Positions 8,727-16,714 of a stretch of 64,000 nucleotides of DNA are shown here, in pieces. The notes beneath the pieces are model-generated. The model made no database searches, was not told the DNA's origin, and worked only from the letters and a program-made list of their open reading frames with translations. The DNA lies in contig JAIBBX010000002.1 of NCBI GenBank assembly GCA_019694475.1, forward strand, positions 310,001 through 374,000, written 5' to 3'. Each line of letters opens with the position of its first letter. Within the stretch, counting starts at the first letter, position 1. The stretch is from Parachlamydiales bacterium. GTDB lineage: Bacteria; Chlamydiota; Chlamydiia; Chlamydiales; SM23-39. The translations under genes were made by a program, and so were the position numbers.

Positions 8727-8746
8727 AGCGGAGAGGGATCTCCGCT
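8727..8746 (-). terminator. Possible terminator after the NADAR gene
   Basis: An 8-bp stem AGCGGAGA/TCTCCGCT with a 4-base loop lies 27 bases past the stop of the minus-strand NADAR gene. On that strand it is followed by an AT-rich run ending in seven T. The T-run is displaced about 12 bases from the stem, so termination may be weak. Confidence 0.45.
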
Positions 8747-8772
8747 AGGTCGTCGAGCAGCCCGTTGAAAGC

Positions 8773-9744
8773 CTACTTTCGGATTGACATATAAATCTGA
8801 CCGAGAACGTTGCGCGAGTTTTTTGTTGGCGGAAGCGTCTCATTAACCAAAGTTTTGTCTCTAGGATTGCCGCCCCAGAAAGAATTTTCACCTGTATCTT
8901 CAACCAGAAACGCCTGCGAATCCATCAGCTTCATTAAAAGATGAGGGTTATCTCTGAGCTTTGCCCGGACAATACTACGCATGAGCTCATATTTTGCTCT
9001 GGCCATCTCGTCGCTGAGACCTTTAGCTTTTTGCGGGCTTCTGGACCCGGCTTTTTTTGCTTTCATCGGGCTTGATTCTTTAGAAAATGCGACAGTACTG
9101 CTCGGATGCTGCTCTTTCACATCCTCATCGTCTGTTTGAGTATCCGCTTTTGGATTTGACATTACCGATGGATGTGGCGGTTCATTTCCTTGGTCTCCAA
9201 AATCGAGTTTTCGGCATGCTTTCGGCCGGACATGAAAAGAGCTGGTCGCACTTGAGCTCCCGCTTTTCTCTAAAACGAGCGTTTTATGCGCTTGATACGC
9301 TGCTTCAGAAGAGGGGAAAATGATCTCTTTTCCCGTCTCAGGGTCAGGGAAGACTACCAATGAGGAGTAGAAGTTAGAAAACATCTGAGCTTCGTCTTTG
9401 CATCGGCTATTAAATCCAATTACGGGTACTTGGAAATTTGCGGGCGTCGAGAATAGAGCCTGCGAGTAGACTGTGTTGATTCTTTGAACCAGCTTATAAC
9501 CATTCGGTATATCTTCAATGCACATCCCATAAAGGCCTTCCTGAACCTTCTTAAGCATTTCGATCAAATTTTGAGGTTTTTTGTAAGAGATGGCCCAAGT
9601 TTTATTTTTTCCTTCGCATTTCAAATACCCCGTTTGCTCTGAAAAGAGATTTTCGTAGGCAAGATCCTCTGTTGCAGATACGTATTCTAAGAGAACGTTT
9701 TGAAGCGCCCCATATTCATAACCTGAAGTAGACACAAGAGCCAT
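8773..9744 (-). CDS. NADAR (YbiA-like) domain protein with a disordered insertion; putative effector
   Basis: The 323-residue product appears to contain a NADAR domain split in two. The first part (about 116-172) has QMFSNFYSSLVVF and FPSSEAAYQAHKTL, matching the family's SNFY and EHaYQAxK motifs. The second part (about 245-323) has LVEDTGENSFWGGN and NVLGQIYMSIRK, matching LvExtxxDxfWGxG and N-x-LG-x-lLmxvR. Between them sits an 80-90-residue Ser/Lys/Pro-rich low-complexity insert. NADAR enzymes are N-glycosidases acting on ADP-ribosylated or ribosylated compounds. Whether this one removes ADP-ribose from a host or self target is inference. The ATG at 9744 is preceded by AAGGATG. It lies downstream of the PRTase-like gene on the same strand. 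Confidence 0.75.
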   Translation of the reverse strand: MALVSTSGYEYGALQNVLLEYVSATEDLAYENLFSEQTGYLKCEGKNKTWAISYKKPQNLIEMLKKVQEGLYGMCIEDIPNGYKLVQRINTVYSQALFSTPANFQVPVIGFNSRCKDEAQMFSNFYSSLVVFPDPETGKEIIFPSSEAAYQAHKTLVLEKSGSSSATSSFHVRPKACRKLDFGDQGNEPPHPSVMSNPKADTQTDDEDVKEQHPSSTVAFSKESSPMKAKKAGSRSPQKAKGLSDEMARAKYELMRSIVRAKLRDNPHLLMKLMDSQAFLVEDTGENSFWGGNPRDKTLVNETLPPTKNSRNVLGQIYMSIRK

Positions 9745-9808
9745 TTACATCCTTATTAAAAATTTCCAAATTCTAGCTTTTTAGAAAGCTTTATCGAAAG
9801 GGGATTCT

Positions 9809-10720
9809 TCATTTGCCGTCTTCCGTTTTAGAATCATCTTTCCCTTTGTAGGGCGTTTCGATGTCGGATAGAAGCTGAGCTACAGGAGCAAAAAACGACT
9901 GACCATTCGGAACCTTATGCTGGAAACAGGTTAAGGTAATTCCAGAATCGTCTTCAGTGATTTGTTCCGGAAACATATCTCTCAAGAGGTCATAATCCTC
10001 AACTTCCATTGATTCTTTAATTGTTTGGATGGGAACATGATCTGCAATGACCAATGAGATATTGGCAGGCATTTCTATTGCCTTCAGTCGTTGCAGCGCA
10101 GCATTTGTCATGTAAGGAACTATGAGAATGATTTTAGTCCCCTCCTTGGCTTTATGTTGAATCGTGTCGACAATCGATGTGACGTGGTTGAATAACTGCA
10201 GACCGCTATAAGAGCCATCGTCGATCACAATAAATTGAGAGGGAAGATCGTTGAATTTCTTTTGAGAAATTGAAGCCCCCATCGATTGCATTAACGTCCC
10301 TCGGCCATTATGAGCGATATTAAAACAGGGAAATCGAGATAAAGCTTTGCAGCATTTGAAAGCTAGAGCTGTGACCCATTCATTGCTTTTCCCTGGAACG
10401 ATCCCGATGGCAGTATGTCGGTTCGAAAAATCAATCTGATCTGCTGCCGCTTTAATGCTATAACCTAGCCCCGTGAGGAATTTTGGGAAGTCAATATATT
10501 GAACTTTTTTGATCAATTTCCGCAGAACTTTTAAATGCGTACCGTTAGTACCGGCAAGAGCGGATTCCCATTTTATAATTTCGTGATTACTATTTCGCGA
10601 CAAATCAATTCGCGTTTTCTTTGGGAGGATCGGCTCGGCAAGCCGGCATGGAATATAATAGTTAGGAAGTTGGGAGGTGTATTTCTCTAAAGACGTCAAC
10701 TCTATTTTCCTTTTTAACAA
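9809..10720 (-). CDS. Phosphoribosyltransferase-like protein
   Basis: The 303-residue protein has a PRTase-type hydrophobic-strand-plus-acidic motif FIVIDDGSYSGLQLFNHV in its middle. This resembles the PRPP-binding loop, with SYSG in place of the usual TGxT. The surrounding alpha/beta pattern (KIILIVPYMTNAA, ISLVIADHV) fits a PRTase fold. The C-terminal TCFQHKVPNGQSF is unusual and may bind a base. The reaction is unknown. The start is unclear: TTG 10720 gives the full length, while a TTG at 10699 sits about eight bases after an AAGGA. It is the gene upstream of the NADAR gene, so a shared role in ribosyl or NAD chemistry is possible but unproven. Confidence 0.55.
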   Translation of the reverse strand: MLKRKIELTSLEKYTSQLPNYYIPCRLAEPILPKKTRIDLSRNSNHEIIKWESALAGTNGTHLKVLRKLIKKVQYIDFPKFLTGLGYSIKAAADQIDFSNRHTAIGIVPGKSNEWVTALAFKCCKALSRFPCFNIAHNGRGTLMQSMGASISQKKFNDLPSQFIVIDDGSYSGLQLFNHVTSIVDTIQHKAKEGTKIILIVPYMTNAALQRLKAIEMPANISLVIADHVPIQTIKESMEVEDYDLLRDMFPEQITEDDSGITLTCFQHKVPNGQSFFAPVAQLLSDIETPYKGKDDSKTEDGK

Positions 10721-10877
10721 AACTTAACGCCGTACATTTTAACATTAATTTCTAATTAATTAGTAGCTAAAATATATTTTACAATACAAAAGCATTATCA
10801 AAAATTATATTAACAGCCCGATCGGTTAGCTGAGTTCAAGGCTTGGATCACATTCTTGTGGACTCTAAAGAATTGCA
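10721..10877. other. AT-rich intergenic region
   Basis: Between the PRTase-like gene start and the palindromic element the sequence is AT-rich. It contains TTAATTTCTAATTAATTAG and other A/T runs that could serve the minus-strand promoter. No gene was seen. Confidence 0.4.
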
Positions 10878-11054
10878 ATGAACCTATCCTAGTAAAATTT
10901 TGGGGGAATTTTTAGCGTGAAAGCTCCGTAGAATCGACGATACGCGAAAGCTCGCAAGTTGATTCGTATTAATCAATACGGGTCAACTTGCGATCGTCGA
11001 TTCTATGGGCTTTGACGCAAAAATCACCCTAAAATTTTACTAGGATAGGTTCAT
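10878..11054. repeat. 177-bp imperfect palindrome (MITE-like element)
   Basis: The segment reads nearly the same on both strands. Each end is ATGAACCTATCCTAGTAAAA followed by TTTT. The arms then share AGAATCGACGAT and GCAAGTTGA around a centre near 10967 (CGTATTAATCAATACG). The left arm has about 12 extra bases. No transposase is encoded. The length, terminal inverted repeats and near-palindromy are typical of miniature inverted-repeat elements or large RNA hairpins. The right end touches the stop codon of the SnoaL-like gene at 11054, so the element could also act as that gene's 3' hairpin. Confidence 0.75.
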
Positions 11055-11476
11055 CACTTTAGCGGTTGGAGCTTCCAAGAATAGCAGATTTCAGTGACTT
11101 TTTCTTGGAAAAGCCACTTCCCATCGATTCTAACGACTCGATCGTGATACCAAAGTCCATAAAACAGAACTTCGCCAGATGGAATCTCTAATGGATTATG
11201 GCATAAAGAGCGCACCTTTGCGTGATCGCCTTTCAAATGGATTTCAAAATTTGCGAGGATATGTTGACGGGGCAAATTCCCCAAATTCTCTTTTAGAAAT
11301 TTCTTGATGAGCTTGGGAGTTCCCTTGGGCCCGCCAGCAGAAGAGTAATCTATATGCGCATTCTCCACAAAAATAGAGTCGAGAGCATCGATATCTCCCT
11401 TGTCGATCGCTGTACAATAGCTGACGAGAAGATCCATGATTTCAAAACGATCTGAAATTTCCTGCAAAGTCATCAT
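11054..11476 (-). CDS. SnoaL-like (NTF2-fold) protein
   Basis: The 140-residue product shows the SnoaL_4/NTF2-like pattern: an N-terminal helix (LQEISDRFEIMDLLVSYCTAIDKGDIDALDSIF), then DAHIDY-like (ENAHIDYSS), a central RQHILANF and a C-terminal GKWLFQEKVTEICYSW. Family members are small isomerases, hydroxylases or binding proteins; the His and Asp after strand one are often catalytic. The substrate is unknown. The TGA stop lies inside the edge of the palindromic element, suggesting insertion right behind the gene. It is transcribed away from the M3 peptidase gene. Confidence 0.75.
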   Translation of the reverse strand: MMTLQEISDRFEIMDLLVSYCTAIDKGDIDALDSIFVENAHIDYSSAGGPKGTPKLIKKFLKENLGNLPRQHILANFEIHLKGDHAKVRSLCHNPLEIPSGEVLFYGLWYHDRVVRIDGKWLFQEKVTEICYSWKLQPLK

Positions 11477-11582
11477 TATTTACTCACTCAAATAGTCTGT
11501 CCCAGAAAAAATACCAAATTTTTTTGATGGGCGCAATTCCTAGGATTCACATAGAATATCGAAATTTCATTTGGAGGCATTC

Positions 11583-13541
11583 ATGCTGATATTCTCGTTA
11601 ATCGCTACTCTCCCCTTCATTCATACCTCTCAAGAATTTATGGAATGGGTTCCTATGTCTGAGGAGGCTGTTTTGGAATTTACCCAAGAACGGCTTTCGG
11701 AATATGAAGAAGGGTTGAATCAAGTTTTGTCCGTTTCTCTTGAAGATAGAACCTTTGACAACACGGTTCGCTCATTTGATCGGATTTATGGCGAACTTCA
11801 GTTTTCAGATCTTTGCGTTGACGCTTTATTGCAAATACATCCTGACAAGGCAGTACGCGAAAGCCTAAATGTTTCCCATCAAAAATTATCCCAAGCGTTC
11901 CTGGATTCTTTAGCCAATCATCCACAACTTTATGCAGCCCTGCAGGCCGTTCAAAACCCTTCTCTCAAAAGGCATGAAAAGTATTTTTTAGATCAGCTCC
12001 TTTTGAAATTCGAACAACAGGGGCTGCAATTGCCCGATGAACGCCGATCCCAATTTATTGAATTGCAAAAAGAGATTGTCGTTCTAAATTCCGAATTTGA
12101 ACGAAATATTGCAGAAGACACCTCCGAATTATATTTGGAAGAAGAAGAATTAACGGGCCTAGAGCCAGAATGGATTCGCTCACGAATGAAAGAGGGCAAA
12201 GTCCATATCACTGCCGATCTACCCACTTATAACTCTGTCTTGAATGATTGTTCTGTGAGAAAGACGCGCAAAGCCGTTTATGAGCTCTTCAACAATCGGG
12301 CCTTTCCTAAAAATGAAGAGGTAATCAAACAGCTGATTGCAAAACAAGACAAATGCGCAAAAACACTTGGATTTCAAAGCTATGCGGATCGCGATTTGAG
12401 CACGCAAATGGTAGGATCTGTGAAAGCAGCCCGCGCTTTTTTAGATCAAGTCAAACAAAAAGCAGTCCCCCTCTCGGATTTAGAAATTGAAGCTGTCACT
12501 GAATCTGCACTCTTAGAACGCTTCGATGAGATGTATGTTTTTAATGAATATAAGAAAAAACACTTCTCTGTTAGCACCCAAGCGATTGCGGAATATTTTC
12601 CCCTAGAAAAGACGATAGAAGGGCTTTTACATATCTATGAGCAATTTTTTTCTCTTTCGATCCGCGAAGTTCCCTCCTCTTTGCCAATTGCTGGTGTAAA
12701 AGTTTTGGAGCTCCGAGATGGCCAAGATCAGTTTTTAGGCGTTGTCCTTATGGATCTATTTCCGAGACCCGGAAAATGCTCTCATAATGGAGTCCATTTT
12801 CCATTGCTCCCCGCTTTCTCTCCCACCAAAGGCCCGAGCTATCCCGCCGCAAGCCTGATTATTGGCAATTTCACAAAACCATCTGAGGGGCGCCCTTCAT
12901 TACTGACTCACAATGAAGCGATCATTTTATTCCATGAATTTGGACATGCGATCCACAATTTATTAGGGAAGAATGAATTTATTTGCTGCTGCGGAACCCG
13001 AGTAAAAAGAGATTTTGTGGAACTCCCTTCTCAACTGCTGGAAAAATGGCTATGGGAGCCTGAAATCTTAAAAATGATCAGCTGCCATTATATCACACAA
13101 CAGCCGCTGTCTGACACGCTCATTCAAAACATGATTTTGGCCAACCGTTTTGGAACTGCAACAAGGACTCGCCGCAGCTGCTGTCTATCGGAAATTGCTC
13201 TTGCCTTCTTTTCTGAAGGAGAAGACAAAAATCCAACAGAAATCATGGAACAGATCCATGCTCAAGAGCTACCTTTTTCTTCATTAGGCTCCAGCCATTT
13301 CCATGCATCTTGGTGGCACATTCCAGGCTATGGCCCTAAATTCTATTCCTATCTTTGGTCTCAAGTGTTCGCCTGCGATCTATTTGAAAAAATCAAAAAA
13401 GAAGGGCTTCTCAACCCCGCAGCGGGAGGATCCTATGTCCAGCATGTGCTCAGCAAAGGAGGAGGGCAAGATCCGAACGAAATTCTCGAAGCTTATTTAG
13501 GAAGGCCGCCTAGCACAGAGCCCTTTTTTAAACAGCTTTAG
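11583..13541 (+). CDS. M3 family zinc oligopeptidase (thimet/oligopeptidase A-like)
   Basis: The 652-residue protein has the M3 zinc site HEFGHAIH (His451, Glu452, His455), followed at the usual distance by DFVELPSQ, which holds the third ligand Glu. The C-terminal GGGQDPNEILEAYLGRPPS matches the substrate-binding tail of thimet-type peptidases. These enzymes cut short peptides inside a closed cavity. The first 16 residues (MLIFSLIATLPFIHTS) look like a signal peptide, unusual for a mostly cytosolic family and hinting at a periplasmic site. ATG 11583 follows GGAGG by five bases. Length and motif spacing are normal. Confidence 0.9.
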   Translation: MLIFSLIATLPFIHTSQEFMEWVPMSEEAVLEFTQERLSEYEEGLNQVLSVSLEDRTFDNTVRSFDRIYGELQFSDLCVDALLQIHPDKAVRESLNVSHQKLSQAFLDSLANHPQLYAALQAVQNPSLKRHEKYFLDQLLLKFEQQGLQLPDERRSQFIELQKEIVVLNSEFERNIAEDTSELYLEEEELTGLEPEWIRSRMKEGKVHITADLPTYNSVLNDCSVRKTRKAVYELFNNRAFPKNEEVIKQLIAKQDKCAKTLGFQSYADRDLSTQMVGSVKAARAFLDQVKQKAVPLSDLEIEAVTESALLERFDEMYVFNEYKKKHFSVSTQAIAEYFPLEKTIEGLLHIYEQFFSLSIREVPSSLPIAGVKVLELRDGQDQFLGVVLMDLFPRPGKCSHNGVHFPLLPAFSPTKGPSYPAASLIIGNFTKPSEGRPSLLTHNEAIILFHEFGHAIHNLLGKNEFICCCGTRVKRDFVELPSQLLEKWLWEPEILKMISCHYITQQPLSDTLIQNMILANRFGTATRTRRSCCLSEIALAFFSEGEDKNPTEIMEQIHAQELPFSSLGSSHFHASWWHIPGYGPKFYSYLWSQVFACDLFEKIKKEGLLNPAAGGSYVQHVLSKGGGQDPNEILEAYLGRPPSTEPFFKQL

Positions 13542-14284
13542 GGTTTTCGCAAGATTGTATATTGTGTGCCGTACATAATTGGAGTGTCCTCCAAAGAATG
13601 TATGTAAAAATAGGGGTTTTCATTTCCCGGTTTCGAACTGAGATTGCCGTCAGCATTCACAAGCCCTGCGTGCAAGAGCTCATTTTCTTCGCTCATGAAG
13701 AATAGAATGTCTCCTTGTTTAAGGGGCATTAATGCATTTTGGTACCCTTTTGATTGGAGAAATCTGATCCGTCTATTTGCAGAAAAGTCTTTCGAGCGCT
13801 CAACATAATAAGTCAATTCACGAATATCAAATCCCGCCTCTGTAATTGCAAAATCATAACAAGAAAGTCGTTGTCTATGCTTCTCTAGGTCTCTTTTTTG
13901 AAAACGGCCGGAAAATTCGCGGAACCCATTCTGCATATGAGTCGCCAGCTCCATAAAGTTTTTATTCTCTTTGGGCCGTCTAATGGCATACCCATGATAT
14001 TGAGACACAAATTCGCTCACCTTATGTACAAGATCGGGAGTTAGCTGCTCGATTCCATGAAGCTGAGCGGCTTCTATTGTGCTGACTGGCAGCATTTTTC
14101 TGAGAAAATCTGAACTCACATGGAATATTATTTCCGAAGTTCTTGGACATTTTCCATGTGCCACTTCCGCAGCAACACCAAAAGCGTTACGAGCCAGCTG
14201 AAAAAGAATCTTGCTTGCATCTTGATTCTCTATAGCTCTTTGAAGATCTCTTTTATGTAGAGTAAAAGTTGCCGGACTAGCCAT
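13538..14284 (-). CDS. Papain-like (NlpC/P60-type) fold candidate, unknown function
   Basis: The 248-residue protein has a C-terminal half that may be a cysteine-peptidase-like fold. RLSCYDFAI offers a Cys at a helix start, LKQGDILFF is the typical strand before the His, LLHAGLV supplies a His, and SSKPGNENPYFYIHSLEDTP resembles the third-residue region of NlpC/P60-like proteins. The N-terminal 110 residues are helical and unrecognised. There is no signal peptide, so action in the bacterial cytosol or after type III export are both possible. Its 3' end overlaps the convergent M3 gene by four bases. ATG 14284 lacks a strong Shine-Dalgarno; the upstream extension to 14338 is less likely. Confidence 0.5.
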   Translation of the reverse strand: MASPATFTLHKRDLQRAIENQDASKILFQLARNAFGVAAEVAHGKCPRTSEIIFHVSSDFLRKMLPVSTIEAAQLHGIEQLTPDLVHKVSEFVSQYHGYAIRRPKENKNFMELATHMQNGFREFSGRFQKRDLEKHRQRLSCYDFAITEAGFDIRELTYYVERSKDFSANRRIRFLQSKGYQNALMPLKQGDILFFMSEENELLHAGLVNADGNLSSKPGNENPYFYIHSLEDTPIMYGTQYTILRKP

Positions 14285-14594
14285 TATAATTTCATTTTTT
14301 TTAAAAGAAATTATAACAAAAACCCAAATTAATATCACCTAACATTGTCACAAATAATTCATCAAGAAGCATTATATTAATTATTTAAAAATGGTCCTTT
14401 TGTCTTTGAAAAGGCTCATTTTAGAGACTTTGAGCCTAATATTGATAATCGCGACCAAGAGTTTTATTAATAAAAGGAATAAAAGATAAGCTCTTTATCT
14501 TGCTGCTTTTCTTCTTCTAAAAGAAAATACTCTTGCCTGCGATCATTTGAAAAAAGAGATCTCGTTACACCCATCTCTATGAACCTATCCTTCG
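14285..14594. other. Intergenic region with a coding-like remnant and a repeat end
   Basis: This AT-rich stretch holds no full gene. At about 14391-14469 a plus-strand frame reads like a protein tail (FVFEKAHFRDFEPNID...QEFY then stop), possibly a decayed gene end. At 14579-14590 the 12-mer ATGAACCTATCC is identical to the terminal repeat of the palindrome at 10878-11054, and TTCGTTAAAAT then follows instead of TAGTAAAATTT. This may be a leftover end of the same element. Confidence 0.4.
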
Positions 14595-15679
14595 TTAAAA
14601 TCCTTCAGGCAGATTATTCTTTTGCGCGTACAACGTTGCTTCAGCTTCGATTTCTTCGATGGAGGGCAGAGAAGTTTTTAAATTATCTGGAAGAGATTCG
14701 ACCAGCTGCGTTTCGAAATTGGCGACCCCAATCGGACACATTTTATTTCGAAGAGCATATTCCACTACCACTCGATCCTTGGACTTACATAGAGCCAACC
14801 CAATAGCGGGATTGTCTCCCGGATTACGGTACTTTTCATCAAGGGCTGCAAGATAGAAATCAATCTGGCCTGCATCGATTGGCTTAAACTTACCTGCTTT
14901 GATTTCGATGAGAAAATAACATCGCAATTTAATGTGATAAAAGAGCAAATCCAAGTAAAAATCTTCTTCTCCAACCCTAATCGGCACTTGCCTGCCAACG
15001 AACGCAAATCCATTGCCTAGCTCAAGCAAGAATTTTTGAAGGTGGGTCATGAGCCCCTCTTCGATCTCCTTTTCTTGCGCTTCTTTAGTCATGGTCATAA
15101 AATCAAATGAATAAGGATCTTTAAGCACTTGTTCAGCCAAATCTGAATGAAGGGGTAATGCTTTCTGGAAATTATTAGGCGCTTTTCCCTGTCGATGATA
15201 GAGGGCCGAGTCGATCCACATTTCTAATACATTGCGGCTCCACCCATTTTCTACGGCTTTTCTGGCATACCACTCTCTTTCGCTGAAATTTTTTACCTTC
15301 TCAATCAGGATGACATTATGCCACCAAGGCAGTCCAAACAAAATTCGGGAGGTGATTCTAATTGTCCAGCAGCTTGCTGGACAATTTCATAAGAAGAATA
15401 AAAACCTCTCATATAGAATATGTTAGACCGAGAGAACCCTTTTATTCCTGGAAAGGAAGTTTGCAAGTCTTTGCAGAGTCGTTCGATCACCTGACTACCC
15501 CATTTTTCACGACTCTGACGCATTACGATCTCTTTCCCAATCCACCAATAAAGCCTTACCAGTTCCTGGTTCACAGAGAGTGCTGCTTTAATCTGGGATT
15601 CTCGAATACGGACTTTGATATCCTGAAGTAGGGCGGGATAACTTTCAGGAACGGTTAAAGTTGAAGTCTTAGAATTCAC
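14595..15679 (-). pseudogene. YhcG/DUF1016-type PDDEXK nuclease gene, frameshifted
   Basis: The first part (GTG 15679, AGGAG upstream) encodes about 110 residues of the DUF1016 N-terminal domain (LVRLYWWIGKEIV, WGSQVIERLCKDLQTSFPG, GFSRSNIFYMRGFY). Near 15340-15370 the frame changes. From there another frame continues with LPWWHNVILIEKV, REWYARKAVENGWSRNVL and the PDDEXK core (DFYLDLLFYHIKLRCYFLIEIKAGKF) to a stop at 14595. The intact family protein is one chain of about 350 residues and is found in restriction/Holliday-junction contexts. A single-base frameshift explains the split; a programmed shift is less likely. The stop is next to a fragment of the palindrome terminal repeat. Confidence 0.75.
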
Positions 15680-15734
15680 AAAGATGCTCCTAATTGAGCA
15701 TCCAAGTGTAGCAACTGTTAAGGCATTTTTTGAA

Positions 15735-15874
15735 ATAAATTTTGAGACTTGATGGGTTCCTCCTCAAAGCGGGCGGCAAGCCGTCCCGTCTGTTCGGAGC
15801 CGATTCGCGCCCTGCATGGCGCTCATTTCGAACCCACCTCGCGATGCACGCAGGTGCATCGCTAAGTCTCAAAA
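15735..15874. repeat. Structured intergenic repeat bounded by tRNA-Lys-like ends
   Basis: The block begins TTTTGAGACTTGATGGGTTC, which repeats the 3' end of the tRNA-Lys gene at 15912-15931. It ends CTAAGTCTCAAAA, an inverted match to its own start and similar to the tRNA 5' end. Inside are GC-rich inverted segments and a perfect hairpin GCGATGCAC/GTGCATCGC (15841-15849, 15854-15862). It looks like an insertion into, or a mosaic with, a copy of the tRNA ends. No protein is encoded. Confidence 0.5.
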
Positions 15875-15909
15875 AAAAAAGACTTTTGTCCTGTCGGACA
15901 AAAGTCTTT
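15871..15909 (-). terminator. Strong terminator after the tRNA-Glu/tRNA-Lys transcript
   Basis: A perfect 14-bp stem (15878-15891 with 15896-15909, arm AAAGACTTTTGTCC) and a TGTC loop are followed on the minus strand by a run of ten T. It starts six bases beyond the tRNA-Lys 3' end. Confidence 0.88.
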
Positions 15910-15914
15910 GTTTT

Positions 15915-15986
15915 TGAGACTTGATGGGTTCGAACCATCGACCCTCTCATTAAAAGTGAGATGCTCTACCACTGAGCTAAAGTCTC
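15915..15986 (-). tRNA. tRNA-Lys (UUU anticodon)
   Basis: On the minus strand acceptor GAGACTT pairs with AAGTCTC. The D-arm AGCTC...GAGCA, the anticodon stem TCTCA/TGAGA with loop CTTTTAA (anticodon TTT) and a T-arm ATGGTTCGAACCCAT are all present. CCA is not encoded. It is followed by a strong terminator. Confidence 0.94.
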
Positions 15987-16016
15987 GTTTGCCCCTCAAA
16001 TTTCTTTGAGGGATTT

Positions 16017-16091
16017 TGACCCCAAGGGGATTCGAACCCCTGTTCGCAGAATGAAAATCTGATGTCCTAGGCCGGGCTAGACGATGGGGCC
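16017..16091 (-). tRNA. tRNA-Glu (UUC anticodon)
   Basis: The minus strand gives GGCCCCATCGTCTAGCCCGG..., the usual tRNA-Glu start. The anticodon loop TTTTCAT carries TTC, and the T-arm is AGGGGTTCGAATCCCCT. It lies upstream of tRNA-Lys on the same strand, 31 bases apart, probably in one transcript. Confidence 0.93.
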
Positions 16092-16158
16092 AGGTCAAAA
16101 TTCATTTGAAAATCGTGTTCGATTTTACTCTATCGCTTTAATTTTCTGCAAGCTGAGA

Positions 16159-16713
16159 TTAAATCGTCATGATTTCTTTTTCTTTCTCCGCACACGTTGC
16201 ATCAACGTCTTTGCAAAATTTATCCGTAAGATCTTGGATCATTTTCTCCGCTTTCTTCATCTGATCCTCCGGAATCACCCCGTCCGCCTTCTGCTTGCGC
16301 ACCAGGTCATTGAAACGGCGGCGTACGTCGCGCAGAGATACCTTGGTCTTCTCCCCATGCTCCTTGCACTGCTTCGCCATCTGCTTGCGGATCGCTTCGT
16401 CCATCGGAGGGACATTGATACGGATCACTTTGCCGTCCACCATCGGATTGACACCTAAATGAGCCGCTTCAATCGCTTTGGAAATCGCATTGATATTCGA
16501 ATGGTCGAATGGCGTAACTACGATTTGACGAGGTTCTGGCACGTTGATGTTCGCGAGGGCCTTCAATGGCATATGAGACCCGTAGATCTCTACATGTACT
16601 TTATCGAGAATCGAGGCATTTGCACGGCCTGTCCGAAGGGTCTTGAGCTCAGACTTGAGGTGGTCTAAAGCCGCTTGCATGTCTCTTTTGACTTGGGATT
16701 CAATATTGCTCAT
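16159..16713 (-). CDS. frr: Ribosome recycling factor
   Basis: RRF works with EF-G to split post-termination ribosomes. The 184-residue product has the full family pattern: LKTLRTGRANASILDKVHVE, NINVPEPRQIVVTPFD, VIRINVPPMDEAIRKQM and the C-terminal helix IQDLTDKFCKDVDATCAEKEKEIMTI. Length is standard. It is the last gene of rpsB-tsf-pyrH-frr, one base after the pyrH stop, so it is read from the same transcript. Confidence 0.97.
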   Translation of the reverse strand: MSNIESQVKRDMQAALDHLKSELKTLRTGRANASILDKVHVEIYGSHMPLKALANINVPEPRQIVVTPFDHSNINAISKAIEAAHLGVNPMVDGKVIRINVPPMDEAIRKQMAKQCKEHGEKTKVSLRDVRRRFNDLVRKQKADGVIPEDQMKKAEKMIQDLTDKFCKDVDATCAEKEKEIMTI

Positions 16714-16714
16714 A

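Noticed and set aside
14391..14469. Coding-like tail FVFEKAHFRDFEPNID as a gene
   Set aside because: Too short, no start or upstream frame; kept only as a possible remnant in the intergenic note.
15690..16098. Protein frames across tRNA-Lys, tRNA-Glu and the repeat block
   Set aside because: The region is explained by two tRNAs, a terminator and a repeat.
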